Assembly: GCA_937927795.1 (NCBI GenBank)
Contig: CALBSF010000213.1
Span: 1 to 17,946, forward strand
Direction: 5' to 3'
DNA from: an uncultured Rickettsiales bacterium
GTDB lineage: Bacteria; Pseudomonadota; Alphaproteobacteria; Rickettsiales; UBA1997
Length of the DNA: 17,946 nt
Shown: piece after piece, positions 1-10,400 of the stretch
Layout: the number at the start of each line of letters is the position of its first letter
Numbering within the stretch: position 1 is the first letter of the stretch
Made by a program: the position numbers and the translations under genes
The notes under the pieces: model-generated
Seen by the model: the letters and a program-made list of their open reading frames with translations, nothing else
What the model was told of the DNA's origin: nothing
Database searches by the model: none

Positions 1-2
1 CG

Positions 3-695
3 GCAGCAAAGCTATCAGGCCTTGAAATATATGGTATCTCAACACATATTGGATCGCAAATCACTTCGCTCGCGCCTTTCGAAGCAGCATTTTCTAAGCT
101 AAAACAGCTTTGCTTAGATCTAAGAAAAAATGGTCATAACATTCAAAGCCTTGATTTTGGCGGCGGCATCGGCATTTTATATAAGGATGAAAATATTAAT
201 GCCTTAATTGAAGATTACGCAAAATTAATCAAAGAAACAGTTGAAGATTTAGAAGTAAATGTAACCATTGCACCTGGTCGCGCATTAGTTGGAACCAGCG
301 GCTTAATGATAACAAAAACTATTTTTATCAAAGAAACTTCTACTAAAAATTTTGCCATAATTGACGCTGCGATGAATGATTTAATGCGCCCAGGGCTTTA
401 CGGATCTTATCACGAAGTTCTTTGTGCAACCAAAAAAGACGGTCAAAAAACAATATATGATTTAGCGGGGCCGGTCTGCGAAAGCACAGACATCTTGGCT
501 TTAAATAGAGAATTAACCGCTTTAAATTCTGATGATTTATTAGTTTTTTGTAGCGCTGGCGCTTACGGCTCTTCAATGTCTAATCAATATAATTGTCGCC
601 CTTTAATTCCAGAAGTTTTGGTTGATGGAGATGATTTTAAAGTGATTCGCCGCCGCCCTAGCTTTGTCGAAATGATGCAACTGGAAAATGATTAA
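3..695 (+). CDS. lysA: Diaminopimelate decarboxylase, C-terminal part (5' end outside window)
   Basis: This is a PLP-dependent fold-type III decarboxylase that converts meso-diaminopimelate to L-lysine in the cytoplasm. The frame is open from the window edge and gives 230 residues, about the last 55% of a typical ~420-residue LysA. Visible landmarks are THIGSQ near the edge, the glycine-rich phosphate-binding loop DFGGGIGI, APGRALVG (usually EPGR in the family, so the acidic residue is replaced by Ala here), CESTD containing the active-site Cys, and GAYGSSMSNQYN with the conserved Tyr near the C-terminus. The ATG at 306 is internal and is not the start. It is followed by 88 nt without a gene before the histidine kinase. 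Identification is firm; the ornithine/arginine decarboxylase relatives fit less well because of the CESTD and YNCRP motifs. Confidence 0.93.
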   Translation, partial: AAKLSGLEIYGISTHIGSQITSLAPFEAAFSKLKQLCLDLRKNGHNIQSLDFGGGIGILYKDENINALIEDYAKLIKETVEDLEVNVTIAPGRALVGTSGLMITKTIFIKETSTKNFAIIDAAMNDLMRPGLYGSYHEVLCATKKDGQKTIYDLAGPVCESTDILALNRELTALNSDDLLVFCSAGAYGSSMSNQYNCRPLIPEVLVDGDDFKVIRRRPSFVEMMQLEND

Positions 696-783
696 AGATA
701 TTTCTTGTAAAATTTCTGATTTTTAAGGAATTTTATATTATCATTGATAGGATCATTGAAAAATCAAAATTTTTTCTATAAAA

Positions 784-2583
784 ATGCAACAAGAGCTACC
801 TAAAGCCATTGAAAATGAAGAGTCCTCACCTCTTGATAACATTAAAAAATCTCTTGACCTAAAAACCGAAGCAGTAATTTTATGTCAAACTAAAGAAAAT
901 AATCCAAATTATTTATCGGTAATTTATGCTAATCAAAAATTTTATGAAATTTTTGGCATCGACCAATTTAATTTGATTGGAAAAAGTTATGATTTTTTAT
1001 TTAGTGATATAGATGTTGATTTTGCTTCAGAAGACCAGCTTGAATATATTCGCCTTATCAAAGATGTAAAAAATTTTCAGAGCTGCTCAATCATTATCAA
1101 TCTTTCTGACCGCAAAGGTAAAAATAATAAAATTAAATGTAAGGTATCATTTGGCCCAATAGAAATGCCAAACAGCAATTGTAATAATGCAACTTTTACA
1201 TTTGAGAAAATAGAAGCAATTGCAAATTTGGTTGAAGAAAAAAAACCAAATATTACATTAGTTAGAAATTTAGAAAGAACACTTCACAATGAAAGATTAC
1301 TGCGCGAAGTTGGAGCACTGATAATTTCTGACTTACCAATTAAAAATATTGCACAAAAAATTGCTGATATGTTGTGTGATTATTTAAAAGTTGATCGCTG
1401 CATATTGCATGATTATAAAGATGGAGCCACTAGTTTTGTGGTTGAAAAGGCATCTGGTGGCGCTAAAGAAATTCTAAAAGATGGAACTAGTGAAAACCTA
1501 AAAAAATTAGCTCAATATATAAATTTCCAAAATAATTTTTATAGACAATTTGGTAATAATGGCAATAAAAGCCTTCTAACCATAATAGAAGACACTCTAA
1601 CCGATTATAATTTTGAAAAAATTAGAAATATTTGCCAAGAATTTTTAATTGTTTCGCAAATTGCAGTTACCACTACATTTAATGGCCGTGTTAGTGGCGG
1701 AATCTACATTCATCAATCTAGTAAAAGAAATTGGCTAGCTGATGAAATTGAATTAATAGAAATGATTTCTGACCAATTTTCAATTGCAGTTGATCGCTCT
1801 GATTCAATTCAAAAAGTGATGATTACCAACCACGCTTTGATGGAAAAAACTGCGCAGCTCAAAGACGCCCTAAAGGAAGAACAAAAAATGCGTCAAATGC
1901 AAAATGAGTTTGTGGCTCTAGTTTCGCATGAATTTAAAACTCCACTGCAAATTATTGATAGCACTAGAGAACTCTTAACTAGAAAATTAAAATCACTAAA
2001 TGTTTCTGATGAAAGCATTGATAAATCTTTAGAAAAAATCAAAAGCGGAATTCAAAGAATGAACGGCTTGATTCATAGCACGCTAAATCTAGCAAAAATG
2101 GAAAATAGCGAAAATGCTATTAAAGTTACCAGAGAAGTTTTTGACTTTAAAAAATTTATTTTAGATATAATTGAAAAAAATTCTAACCTAGCAACCACTA
2201 AAAACATTAAAATTTTAACTAAGCTTGACGAATTACCAAGCGGCTTTAATGCTGATCCTAAGCTTTTAGAACATTCTTTTACCAACATTATTTCTAATGC
2301 TGTAAAATATTCAAAAAACGACACCACCGTAAAAATCGCTGCCAAAGCCAATGATAAAAAGATAGCCATCAGAATCACTGATCAAGGAATGGGAATTCCA
2401 AAAGAAGACTTATCTAGCGTTGGAACTAAATTTTTTAGAGCTAAAAACACTCTATCAGTGGCTGGAACCGGAATTGGGTTATATTTAACAAAACATTTTG
2501 TTGAATTACACGGTGGTAATGTTTTAATAGAAAGTGAAGTTGACGTAGGAACTTCTGTTACAATCACATTACCAATCGTTTAA
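784..2583 (+). CDS. Soluble PAS/GAF sensor histidine kinase
   Basis: This 599-residue kinase should autophosphorylate on His and pass phosphate to a response regulator, which is not in the window. There is no signal peptide or membrane segment, so it probably senses an intracellular signal. Domains in order: a PAS-like region at about 30-145, a GAF-like region at about 170-340, a short coiled coil at 345-375, HisKA with the H-box SHEFKTPLQ (H382), and an HATPase_c domain with N-box NIISNAVKYS (N501, N505), G1 box DQGMGIP (D533), F box FFRA and G2 box GTGIGLYLT (G561-G565). All catalytic boxes look intact. The ATG has no clear ribosome-binding site and follows an A-rich stretch. The stop is 1 nt before the next gene, so the outer-membrane protein is probably translationally coupled. 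The target regulator and signal cannot be told from sequence. Confidence 0.9.
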   Translation: MQQELPKAIENEESSPLDNIKKSLDLKTEAVILCQTKENNPNYLSVIYANQKFYEIFGIDQFNLIGKSYDFLFSDIDVDFASEDQLEYIRLIKDVKNFQSCSIIINLSDRKGKNNKIKCKVSFGPIEMPNSNCNNATFTFEKIEAIANLVEEKKPNITLVRNLERTLHNERLLREVGALIISDLPIKNIAQKIADMLCDYLKVDRCILHDYKDGATSFVVEKASGGAKEILKDGTSENLKKLAQYINFQNNFYRQFGNNGNKSLLTIIEDTLTDYNFEKIRNICQEFLIVSQIAVTTTFNGRVSGGIYIHQSSKRNWLADEIELIEMISDQFSIAVDRSDSIQKVMITNHALMEKTAQLKDALKEEQKMRQMQNEFVALVSHEFKTPLQIIDSTRELLTRKLKSLNVSDESIDKSLEKIKSGIQRMNGLIHSTLNLAKMENSENAIKVTREVFDFKKFILDIIEKNSNLATTKNIKILTKLDELPSGFNADPKLLEHSFTNIISNAVKYSKNDTTVKIAAKANDKKIAIRITDQGMGIPKEDLSSVGTKFFRAKNTLSVAGTGIGLYLTKHFVELHGGNVLIESEVDVGTSVTITLPIV

Positions 2584-2584
2584 T

Positions 2585-3679
2585 ATGAAATTTTTAGCTT
2601 TTTTATCTCTTATATTCTTATCGGCTAATGCTGCGGCAAAGCCAAGTGTTTCTGGTGATTTTTTAACTCAATTTAAAACTGATAGAGCATCCTCTTCAAA
2701 ATTATCAGGAGTGCCTACAAATAACGCCTATTTTTACGCTGAATCAAATATAAATTTGAATTTCAATAAAAACTGGTCAATTAAAAGTAATTGGCGCTTA
2801 ATGCCTGGCAACAGCTTAACCACTAGAGATACTTCAAACCCAGAAAGATACAGATCTTTTTTAAGCTCTGATCGTGGCTTCAAACCAGAAAGCGCCGAAT
2901 TAATTATCGAAGAATTAAAGCTAGATTTTCAAAATGATGATTTAGGATTTTTTATAGGAAAATTTGATCCAACCTTTGGAACCGCTTACAATAAAAAGAA
3001 ACGTATTGGGGTTTTTACTTCCGAATTTGCTGAAGATTATAATTTAAGAGAAAAACTTGGCGCCGGCGTCACCGCTTTTTTAGAAAATAGTAAAATTACC
3101 GTCAATTCCTTTTTCAACGACACCACAGGATTAAGCGAAAGCGCACTAAGTAATCGTGGTCGAGCTCCAAAAAGCAGCAGCATTTCTGGCAATACCGGCA
3201 CCATGTCTTCTTACTCTGCCTCAATGGATGGCGACACTTTATTTGGCGTAGAAGATTTATTTTATAATTTTGGCTATAGAAGTCTTGGTGTTGATAATAA
3301 AACTTTGGGCAAAAAAAGAGAAATAGGATATGTTGCTGGCTTAGAATATTTATATCGAATCGGTTACAAAACCTCGATCATTCCATTTTTTGAAGCAACT
3401 AAAATTAAAAACTTCGGAGGCATAGAAGGTCGCGATGCCACTTATTCCACAACCGCTTTGATTGGAAAATATTCTAATTGGACCACAAGCATTTCACTTC
3501 TAACTCGTCGAATAAAAAACAACCCAAGCGGCGCAGCAGGAGGAAAGCAGCTGCAAGTATCGGTTGGCTATAAATTTACTGATAATCTAGCTTTTGATAT
3601 TACTCGATCCAATATGAAGGAAAATAGCTATGACGCAGCTTTAATTGGAATGATGTTAACTTATTACACTAAATTCTAA
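2585..3679 (+). CDS. Outer-membrane beta-barrel (porin-like) protein
   Basis: The 364-residue product starts with a Sec signal peptide: MKF, a hydrophobic stretch to about residue 15, then a likely signal-peptidase site after SANAAA (cleavage near residue 18). The mature part has alternating polar and aromatic residues typical of transmembrane beta-strands, for example the INLNFNKNWSIKSNWRL stretch, and ends with LTYYTKF. A C-terminal Phe preceded by aromatics is the BAM recognition signature of outer-membrane proteins. Size fits a 16-strand porin-like barrel, but I cannot assign a named family or a substrate. It lies 1 nt after the histidine-kinase stop and 13 nt before the RAP/ankyrin gene, so all three are probably co-transcribed. 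The kinase-barrel pairing suggests envelope sensing or uptake, which is inference. Confidence 0.78.
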   Translation: MKFLAFLSLIFLSANAAAKPSVSGDFLTQFKTDRASSSKLSGVPTNNAYFYAESNINLNFNKNWSIKSNWRLMPGNSLTTRDTSNPERYRSFLSSDRGFKPESAELIIEELKLDFQNDDLGFFIGKFDPTFGTAYNKKKRIGVFTSEFAEDYNLREKLGAGVTAFLENSKITVNSFFNDTTGLSESALSNRGRAPKSSSISGNTGTMSSYSASMDGDTLFGVEDLFYNFGYRSLGVDNKTLGKKREIGYVAGLEYLYRIGYKTSIIPFFEATKIKNFGGIEGRDATYSTTALIGKYSNWTTSISLLTRRIKNNPSGAAGGKQLQVSVGYKFTDNLAFDITRSNMKENSYDAALIGMMLTYYTKF

Positions 3680-3692
3680 TTAAAAAAATAAT

Positions 3693-6600
3693 ATGATTGG
3701 GTCACAAAAATCTGGAGGCGCATCAGGCGCCTTAATGCCAGTAGCGGGACATGATCTATATAAAACTATTGAAGATATTAATAGTAACCCCGATAAAATA
3801 GCAAAACTTCTAAGAGATAACTTAGAAATAATTTTATCATCCAACCTATCTGAGATTTCACAATTATTATTAGCCCTGGCAATAAAAAAAGATAGATTTA
3901 GCCCTACTTTAGAACTTCTTAGCATAGTTGAAAAAGCTATAAAATTATCAATATCAACAAGACCAAAACCTTCTACCGCTCTTTCTTGTAAATTACTTTC
4001 TTGCATCTCAAAATTAGTTGATAATGGCGATATTGAAGAAAAAACTATTGATAGCTATGTCAAAGAAATAATTTTATTAACCAGATCGCAGCTAGCCTGC
4101 ATAAATCATACTCAAACCACAATTATTCTAAAATCCTTTGCCAGACTTGGTTATAATATTGATGTTTTCAACCCTTTAGATAAAAATTTATTTCGCACAA
4201 TAGCTAATAAAATTCTGCTTGACAAAAGCTCTCTATCCTTAGATCAACTAGGATTTCTTGCTCTTGATTTTATGAAATTTAAGATGCCTGAAGAGTCAGA
4301 AAAAATTAGAGATGAAATAACTGCTAGGCTGTCATCAATAGCTGTTGATTTACCACAAACACTTACCGATAAAAAGAATTTAATTTCAAGCCAAGCTATA
4401 AGAGCCCTGTATCAAGCTGGATACTACTACGCAATAGAAAAACATCAGGATATAGAAGGTAAGAGGTGGCCAGTTTTTCTTCCAATTACAACATTTACAA
4501 AACTAACTGCCCTATCAAAGAAATTTGGTAAATATAAGCCGATGTCGCAAACAAAGGTTTCTAGCGGACAAAAAAAAGTTAAAAAATTACTGGAAGAAGA
4601 ATTGCATTTTACAACAGTTGTTTTGGAAAACGTAACTCATCAGCTGGAAGTTGGAGATTTAGAATCATTAACCGAAGAAGATTTTGCAGTAAGAGAAGAA
4701 TTGGTGATCAAGGCTGATATACTTGCCATAAATGGTAGTGATGCATTTATTATAGAATATGATGGACCAAATCATTATAATACACGCTCAGCTCCAAACA
4801 CATCAACTAATGAGAGAGATTTTTATCGCACTAAATACATAAAGCAAACTAATGAAGCTAACAAACCTACAGAACATGAAACAAAATATCACTATTTAAA
4901 AATTCCAGATCATGAGTTTAGAAAATCTCAAATTAAAGGTCGAAAAGGCGATTTTAGATTTGAGCAAATTGAATATCTAAAATCTTTACTTGAAATTTCT
5001 ACGCAAGCAGCTGTTGAAGATGCTTTAGCTGTTGATGCTCCCGCTGGCGCTGGTCATGGAGCTGGAGCTTCTGCCAGTGATGTGGTGGTAGCAGATCCTA
5101 CAAAAATAGAAAAACCATCTTCTGATGTTGTATATGACCTTATAACTGATGAAAAACAAAAAACATTTTTAGACGCAAAAGTTGCAGATATTATAAATAA
5201 AGACAAACTAGAGCATCTTAAACTTTTAATCTCTAAAGGTTTAAATCCGGATTATATCATTGAAGGAGCTTCGCAAAATGTCTTACAAACCTTATTTCAA
5301 TTACTAGAAACAGAATCTTCTGATTCCAAAAGAATGATGATAATCGCTTTAATTGAAGCTGGCGCCAATCTTGATTCAATTACTGAAGATCAATTACTGC
5401 GCTTATTAGAAACTAGCAATGAAATAGGTGATCACGAGCTGAATTTATTACAAATTTTAGGTGAAAAAGAAATAGAAGTTTCGCTACTTAGAACAAATCA
5501 TGAAAAAGCAATAGAATTTATAAGCGCTGCAATAAAAACGGGTCATAAGATCGCTCTACCTTTACTAACAAAGCTTCAGGAAACTTTTACCATAGATGAT
5601 ATGGAAAAGTTCTTTACATCTATTCCGCAAAATAATATTGCTGAAGATGAGAGTGAAATTATTGATTTTTTAATTAATAAAAATTCCGAATTAAAAGATT
5701 CAACAAGGCGCTATGTGGATCAACCATCAGGGAGAAAAATTATAAGAGCTGCAAGAGGTCCATTATTAGAGCGACTTGAGAAATTGATGGATAGATTATT
5801 ATATAATCAAGAAAATTTTGATATTTTGTCAATTAAGGCAAAATTAGAGTCATTTCATAAGCAGGGTCTAGGCATAGAATCTTTTTCCACCCTACTTTAT
5901 AAATGTATATTATTTGATAATATTGAACTTGCTCGAGCAATTTTTGATCTAGACTTTATATCAAAAGATATAAGCGGTCTTTTTAGAGATAAAAGTATGG
6001 TTGTTCATTTATCTTCAGCAAATCCTAATCCCGCAATAACTAAGGGTGCATCAAAATTAAGCACCGCAGCAGAATTAGGGTCGGTTGAAATGTTTAGGTT
6101 AATTTTAGAAAAAATGCATAATTGCGGCATTAATATATATGAAAAACTTACGCAATATAATGAAGATAAGCCTGAAAATATTATCATTGCTCTTTTTAAA
6201 AAAGACCGCCCAGATATTGTAAAAGAAATTTTAACAACAGATTTTATATATAGAAATAAAGAGCAAAAGTTTTCTTTACTAAGAAATGATCACAAAAAAA
6301 CCACAGAAAGAGATGTTTTATTTGCACCGATCTCATCGTCAGTTTTTGGTTATGCTCAATTAGATGGATCATTAAAACATTACTTTTCAGTTATAGCCGA
6401 AAGCATGAGTGGCGATGATTTATTGGAGTTAATTGGGGATCGCGACAAAACTATTATTAACAATATTAACACTAAAATATTGCAAATTGATCCGGGTTTT
6501 CAAATAGATGTTAAAAAAAATTTCATTATATATTTTCTTGAAAAGTTAACGCAATATGATGCAGAAATTTTCTTTGAGAAAATTGATATAAAAGAATTTT

Positions 6601-7451
6601 GCGCTCTTTGCCGCTCTTACCCATTGCCACTGTCCTCTTCAAATAATCTTTATGAGATTTTATTTAAAAACTTAAGCAAAGATGATTTTTTAAACATAAT
6701 TACTAACGAAGAAGACATATTTAGCGATTCTTTTCTTCAATTACTAGCTTCTTCCTCCTCAAATAAAAATGAAATTATTGAGTATATTTTAAATCCGCTA
6801 AGTCCAGAAGAAAGATTTAGGCTTTTTAAACATGATAGATTTTTAGCTGGTGAACCCACCCCTTTTCCTAAACTAGATCAGAAAACATTGCTGCAGTTAA
6901 TTTCTTACGGATATATAACAGATGTCGTTAGAGTCACAGAGATTAATCCTGATTCTGTGGAGCAAGAAAAGATTGTTAAAATGAAAGCAATATCAAGAAC
7001 AGCAAAGATGGGGGAGGAAGAGGATAAAAAGACTCGTGTTTTCGCTACAAAAGACGAAATATTTACAGCAGATGTTGATAATTTCTTATTACCATCCACT
7101 CTAGACTTGCTTGCAGCTTGTATATTTGGAAATAGCGTTTTAGAGAAAAATAGATCAAAAATTTTAGATTTTCTTGTTGATGAAAAAAACAATGATTTAT
7201 TTCTAGAATTTGGAGAAAAATTACAGCCCGATATTTTTGAAGTAATTCACTTAATACATGAATCTGGCTACAAAACAATAACAGAAGAAGAAAGAGTAAA
7301 ATTTAACTCTTTAAAAGAAAATGGCTTAGAGTTTTTAATGGAAAAATTGCTTCCATTGATAATTGCTGACAACCCAGCAATGAAAGGATTGGCCTTAATA
7401 TCCAGTAAACCTTTAAAAGGCGAAACCACTGCAAGAGCTGCCGCCCCCTAA
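3693..7451 (+). CDS. Large RAP-domain protein with N-terminal helical repeats and C-terminal ankyrin-like region
   Basis: The product has 1252 residues. Residues about 20-270 are alpha-helical units rich in Leu/Ile that resemble the helical repeats preceding RAP domains in octotricopeptide/FASTK-type proteins. Residues about 295-410 match a RAP domain: IKADILAI (D342), IIEYDGPNHYN (E355, D357, H361), RDFYRTKYI, then YHYLKIPDHEF. RAP has a restriction-endonuclease-like fold and in organellar proteins it accompanies RNA binding; D342 and E355/D357 are where a nuclease-like acidic set would sit. An Ala/Gly-rich linker follows at about 437-470. The remaining ~780 residues contain ankyrin-like units such as LKLLISKGLNPD, IIALIEAGANLD and LSTAAELGSVEMFRLILEK within a longer helical region. 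There is no signal peptide or membrane segment. It is third in the kinase/barrel run. RAP is confident; ankyrin identity is moderate; an RNA-directed or host-directed role is inference. Confidence 0.75.
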   Translation: MIGSQKSGGASGALMPVAGHDLYKTIEDINSNPDKIAKLLRDNLEIILSSNLSEISQLLLALAIKKDRFSPTLELLSIVEKAIKLSISTRPKPSTALSCKLLSCISKLVDNGDIEEKTIDSYVKEIILLTRSQLACINHTQTTIILKSFARLGYNIDVFNPLDKNLFRTIANKILLDKSSLSLDQLGFLALDFMKFKMPEESEKIRDEITARLSSIAVDLPQTLTDKKNLISSQAIRALYQAGYYYAIEKHQDIEGKRWPVFLPITTFTKLTALSKKFGKYKPMSQTKVSSGQKKVKKLLEEELHFTTVVLENVTHQLEVGDLESLTEEDFAVREELVIKADILAINGSDAFIIEYDGPNHYNTRSAPNTSTNERDFYRTKYIKQTNEANKPTEHETKYHYLKIPDHEFRKSQIKGRKGDFRFEQIEYLKSLLEISTQAAVEDALAVDAPAGAGHGAGASASDVVVADPTKIEKPSSDVVYDLITDEKQKTFLDAKVADIINKDKLEHLKLLISKGLNPDYIIEGASQNVLQTLFQLLETESSDSKRMMIIALIEAGANLDSITEDQLLRLLETSNEIGDHELNLLQILGEKEIEVSLLRTNHEKAIEFISAAIKTGHKIALPLLTKLQETFTIDDMEKFFTSIPQNNIAEDESEIIDFLINKNSELKDSTRRYVDQPSGRKIIRAARGPLLERLEKLMDRLLYNQENFDILSIKAKLESFHKQGLGIESFSTLLYKCILFDNIELARAIFDLDFISKDISGLFRDKSMVVHLSSANPNPAITKGASKLSTAAELGSVEMFRLILEKMHNCGINIYEKLTQYNEDKPENIIIALFKKDRPDIVKEILTTDFIYRNKEQKFSLLRNDHKKTTERDVLFAPISSSVFGYAQLDGSLKHYFSVIAESMSGDDLLELIGDRDKTIINNINTKILQIDPGFQIDVKKNFIIYFLEKLTQYDAEIFFEKIDIKEFCALCRSYPLPLSSSNNLYEILFKNLSKDDFLNIITNEEDIFSDSFLQLLASSSSNKNEIIEYILNPLSPEERFRLFKHDRFLAGEPTPFPKLDQKTLLQLISYGYITDVVRVTEINPDSVEQEKIVKMKAISRTAKMGEEEDKKTRVFATKDEIFTADVDNFLLPSTLDLLAACIFGNSVLEKNRSKILDFLVDEKNNDLFLEFGEKLQPDIFEVIHLIHESGYKTITEEERVKFNSLKENGLEFLMEKLLPLIIADNPAMKGLALISSKPLKGETTARAAAP

Positions 7452-7466
7452 ATGAGTGGTAAATTT

Positions 7467-10400
7467 TTACTTTAGATCAAATTTAACAACCTTCTCAAGC
7501 AAAGAATTCTGCTGACATCTAGCGTGCAAATGCTCAAAATCAAATTTATCCATATCTTGATCTTGTGACGCGCAAGAATAAAAATATTCAATCTCACCAT
7601 TTTCACCAATTCTTTTTTGCAAACACTGCGAACAAACACCCTTTAACATACACTGCATCGGAGCATTTAAACTAGTAATTGCAATTGGCGCATTACTAAT
7701 TGCGTCAATTAAATTTTGATGACGAATTTTAGCAATTTCATGCATCATTTCATCATTGCCAATTGTGAAAATTCTATCAATTTTTTCTGAGTAATTAGTA
7801 AAATATTTTTTTATTCCATCAATCACCGATCCTTTAATTTTAAGACTGCTAGGCTTTTTTAAATCTAAATTACAATCTTCTTCAATTGCAAAAATCATTT
7901 TATCACAAGAGTTTTCCATTCGCTCTTGCCTTACAATAAATTCAGATTTTTTATATCCGGCAATAAAAATTACCCTACAATTATTACTTTTAAAAACTTC
8001 GGCAAGCGCTGTCAACGGCTGATTACCACGCCCTCCCCCAATAAAAAGAACAGTTTCATTTTTTGGAATTTCAGTTGGCTTTCCGCTCGGACCCATAAAA
8101 ACACAAGACTCGCCAATTCTAAAATTTTTAATTAAACTAGTTGATCCGCCAGTTTCAACAACAATTCCGCTAATAATTCCATTAACCTTATCAACACTTA
8201 AAGCGGTAACTGCAACGCCTTCCATTGCCAAAATTTTATCGCCATCTTTTGCGGCCAATGCATGATAATTTTGCAAACGAAATATATGTCCAACCTCGGT
8301 TTGACTAGCAATTAGAGGGGCTTTAACGAATATTTCCACCACATTATTTGAAAGCCTTTCGATTTTTTCAATTCTAACCAAAAAATCTTCCAAACCCCCC
8401 ACCGACTCAGCTTCGCTTCGTCGACTCCCCCTCAAGGGGTGAGTGATAAGCTCGGAATGATTACTCCCCCCTTGATGGGGAGTCAACGAAGCGAAGCTGA
8501 GTCGGTGGGGGGTTAAAATTTTATCACTAATTTTTTTATAACCCGTTTTTGCGCTCATCATCGCCTTTACCACATTTCCTTCAAATTTTTCAGTTGCATC
8601 ACCAAAAAAACTAATATTTTCATTATTTACATCCATTTCATCTTCAGTAAATGCAGATAGATTTGGCGAGGTTCCAGCTGCTATTAATAATGATTTACAA
8701 TCAAAAAATCCAACATCACATTTTAAACTTTTAATATAACCAAAATCATCAAGCTCAGCTTTAATTGGGGTAACATTTTCTATAAATTCTATTCCTTCTT
8801 GCAAAGCTTTATTCAGTTCTTGATGATTGAGCCTGTAAGCTGGAGCGTCTTGCGTTTTTTTACGATATAATATTTTTACGCCGCCCAAGCTTTTTAAAAA
8901 ATCAACATTAGAAGTAGCTTGCAAATATTTTTGATGATGATTTAAAAATTCTTCAGCAATATTTTTTTCTTCAATATTTAAACTTTTAAATAAATTTTCT
9001 TTACCAATTTTTTCAACATTTTTAGCAAATTTTTTAATCTGCTCAATATAATAAATTCCCGCTTCACACGCAGTATCAACCGCAGTTAAACCCCCGCCAA
9101 TCACGATTATCGGCATTCTAATTTGCAAATTAGTTTGCAAATCTTTTCTAAAAGCACCATTTAATTGCAGCGACATCAAAAAATCAGAAGCACTTCTAAT
9201 TCCTTTAGCAAAATTATTTTCTAAATTAATTATGTTTGGTTTTCCTGCGCCAACACAAATTGCAATATGATTAAAACCATATTTTTCAAAAGCAATTTTT
9301 TCAGTAATTGATGAGCCAAAGCGAAGCCCGCCAAACATTCTAAAATTTTGCCTTCTTTCTAAAAGTAGCCTAATTATAGTTAAAAAATTCTTATCCCATC
9401 TTGAAGTAATTCCATATTCTGCAACACCGCCGAAGCCTTGAATTAAGCGGTTTGACAGCGGTTGATAAATTTCTTCTAAAAATTTTATTGGTTTAAATTT
9501 TACAAAATTTCCATCTAAATCAACACCCGAAATTATTGGATTTAACGGTTCAATTTTCAATCCATCAATTGCCACCACGCTATGTCCTTCATTAAGCAAA
9601 TAATGAGATAATGTATATCCTGCAGGACCCAAACCACAAACCAAAACTTTTTTTCCAGAATTAACTTTAGGAAATTTCGATTCAATATTTAAAGGATTCC
9701 AGCGCGTTAAAAGTGAATAAATTTCAAATCCATAAGGAAGTTTTAAAACATCTTTTAAAATGCGAGTTTCAATTTGAGGAATGTCAACCGCATCTTGTTT
9801 TTGATAGATGCAAGCCTTCATACAATCATTACAAATTCTATGTCCAGTGCCTGCAATCATTGGATTATCAATAATTGCAATTGCAAGCGATGCTAGAGAA
9901 AAATTTTCTGATTTAAGCAAATTCATTTCAGAAATTTTTTGATCTAAAGGACAGCCTCCAAGCTTTACATTTAAAGGATCGATTTTTATTTCACCATTTT
10001 TTTCATGAATTCCGGTTCTGCAAGAATCTTTTTTTTGCTTGTGACAAAAAATACAATAATGAGTTTCAGATAAAACACGATTTAGTAAAAATCCTTGATC
10101 TGTAAGGTTAAAACCATCGCGATTTTTTTTATGTAACTGGTTTTCTTCTTCGTTGATTAAATTTTGTAGATCAATTTTTTTAGGTAAAATAAATAAAGAT
10201 CCATCTTTGTGAAATGCCCTGCCCTGATTGCTATAAAGCGCCCAAGTTGCGTATGAGATTAGTTTTGTAAGTTGCTTTGGGCTTTGAAAATCTAGGCTCC
10301 ACATGGTCAAGTCATCGCTTTGAAGTATCTTGAAAATTTCTTGCGCTAATTTTTTTTCTAAATCATCGATGTCGCTAAAATCAATTTTTAATTCTTGTAG

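Noticed and set aside
696..783. A promoter or terminator between lysA and the kinase
   Set aside because: TATATT at 734-739 has no -35 box at a usable distance, and no GC-rich stem with a T-run is visible; the gap is simply AT-rich.
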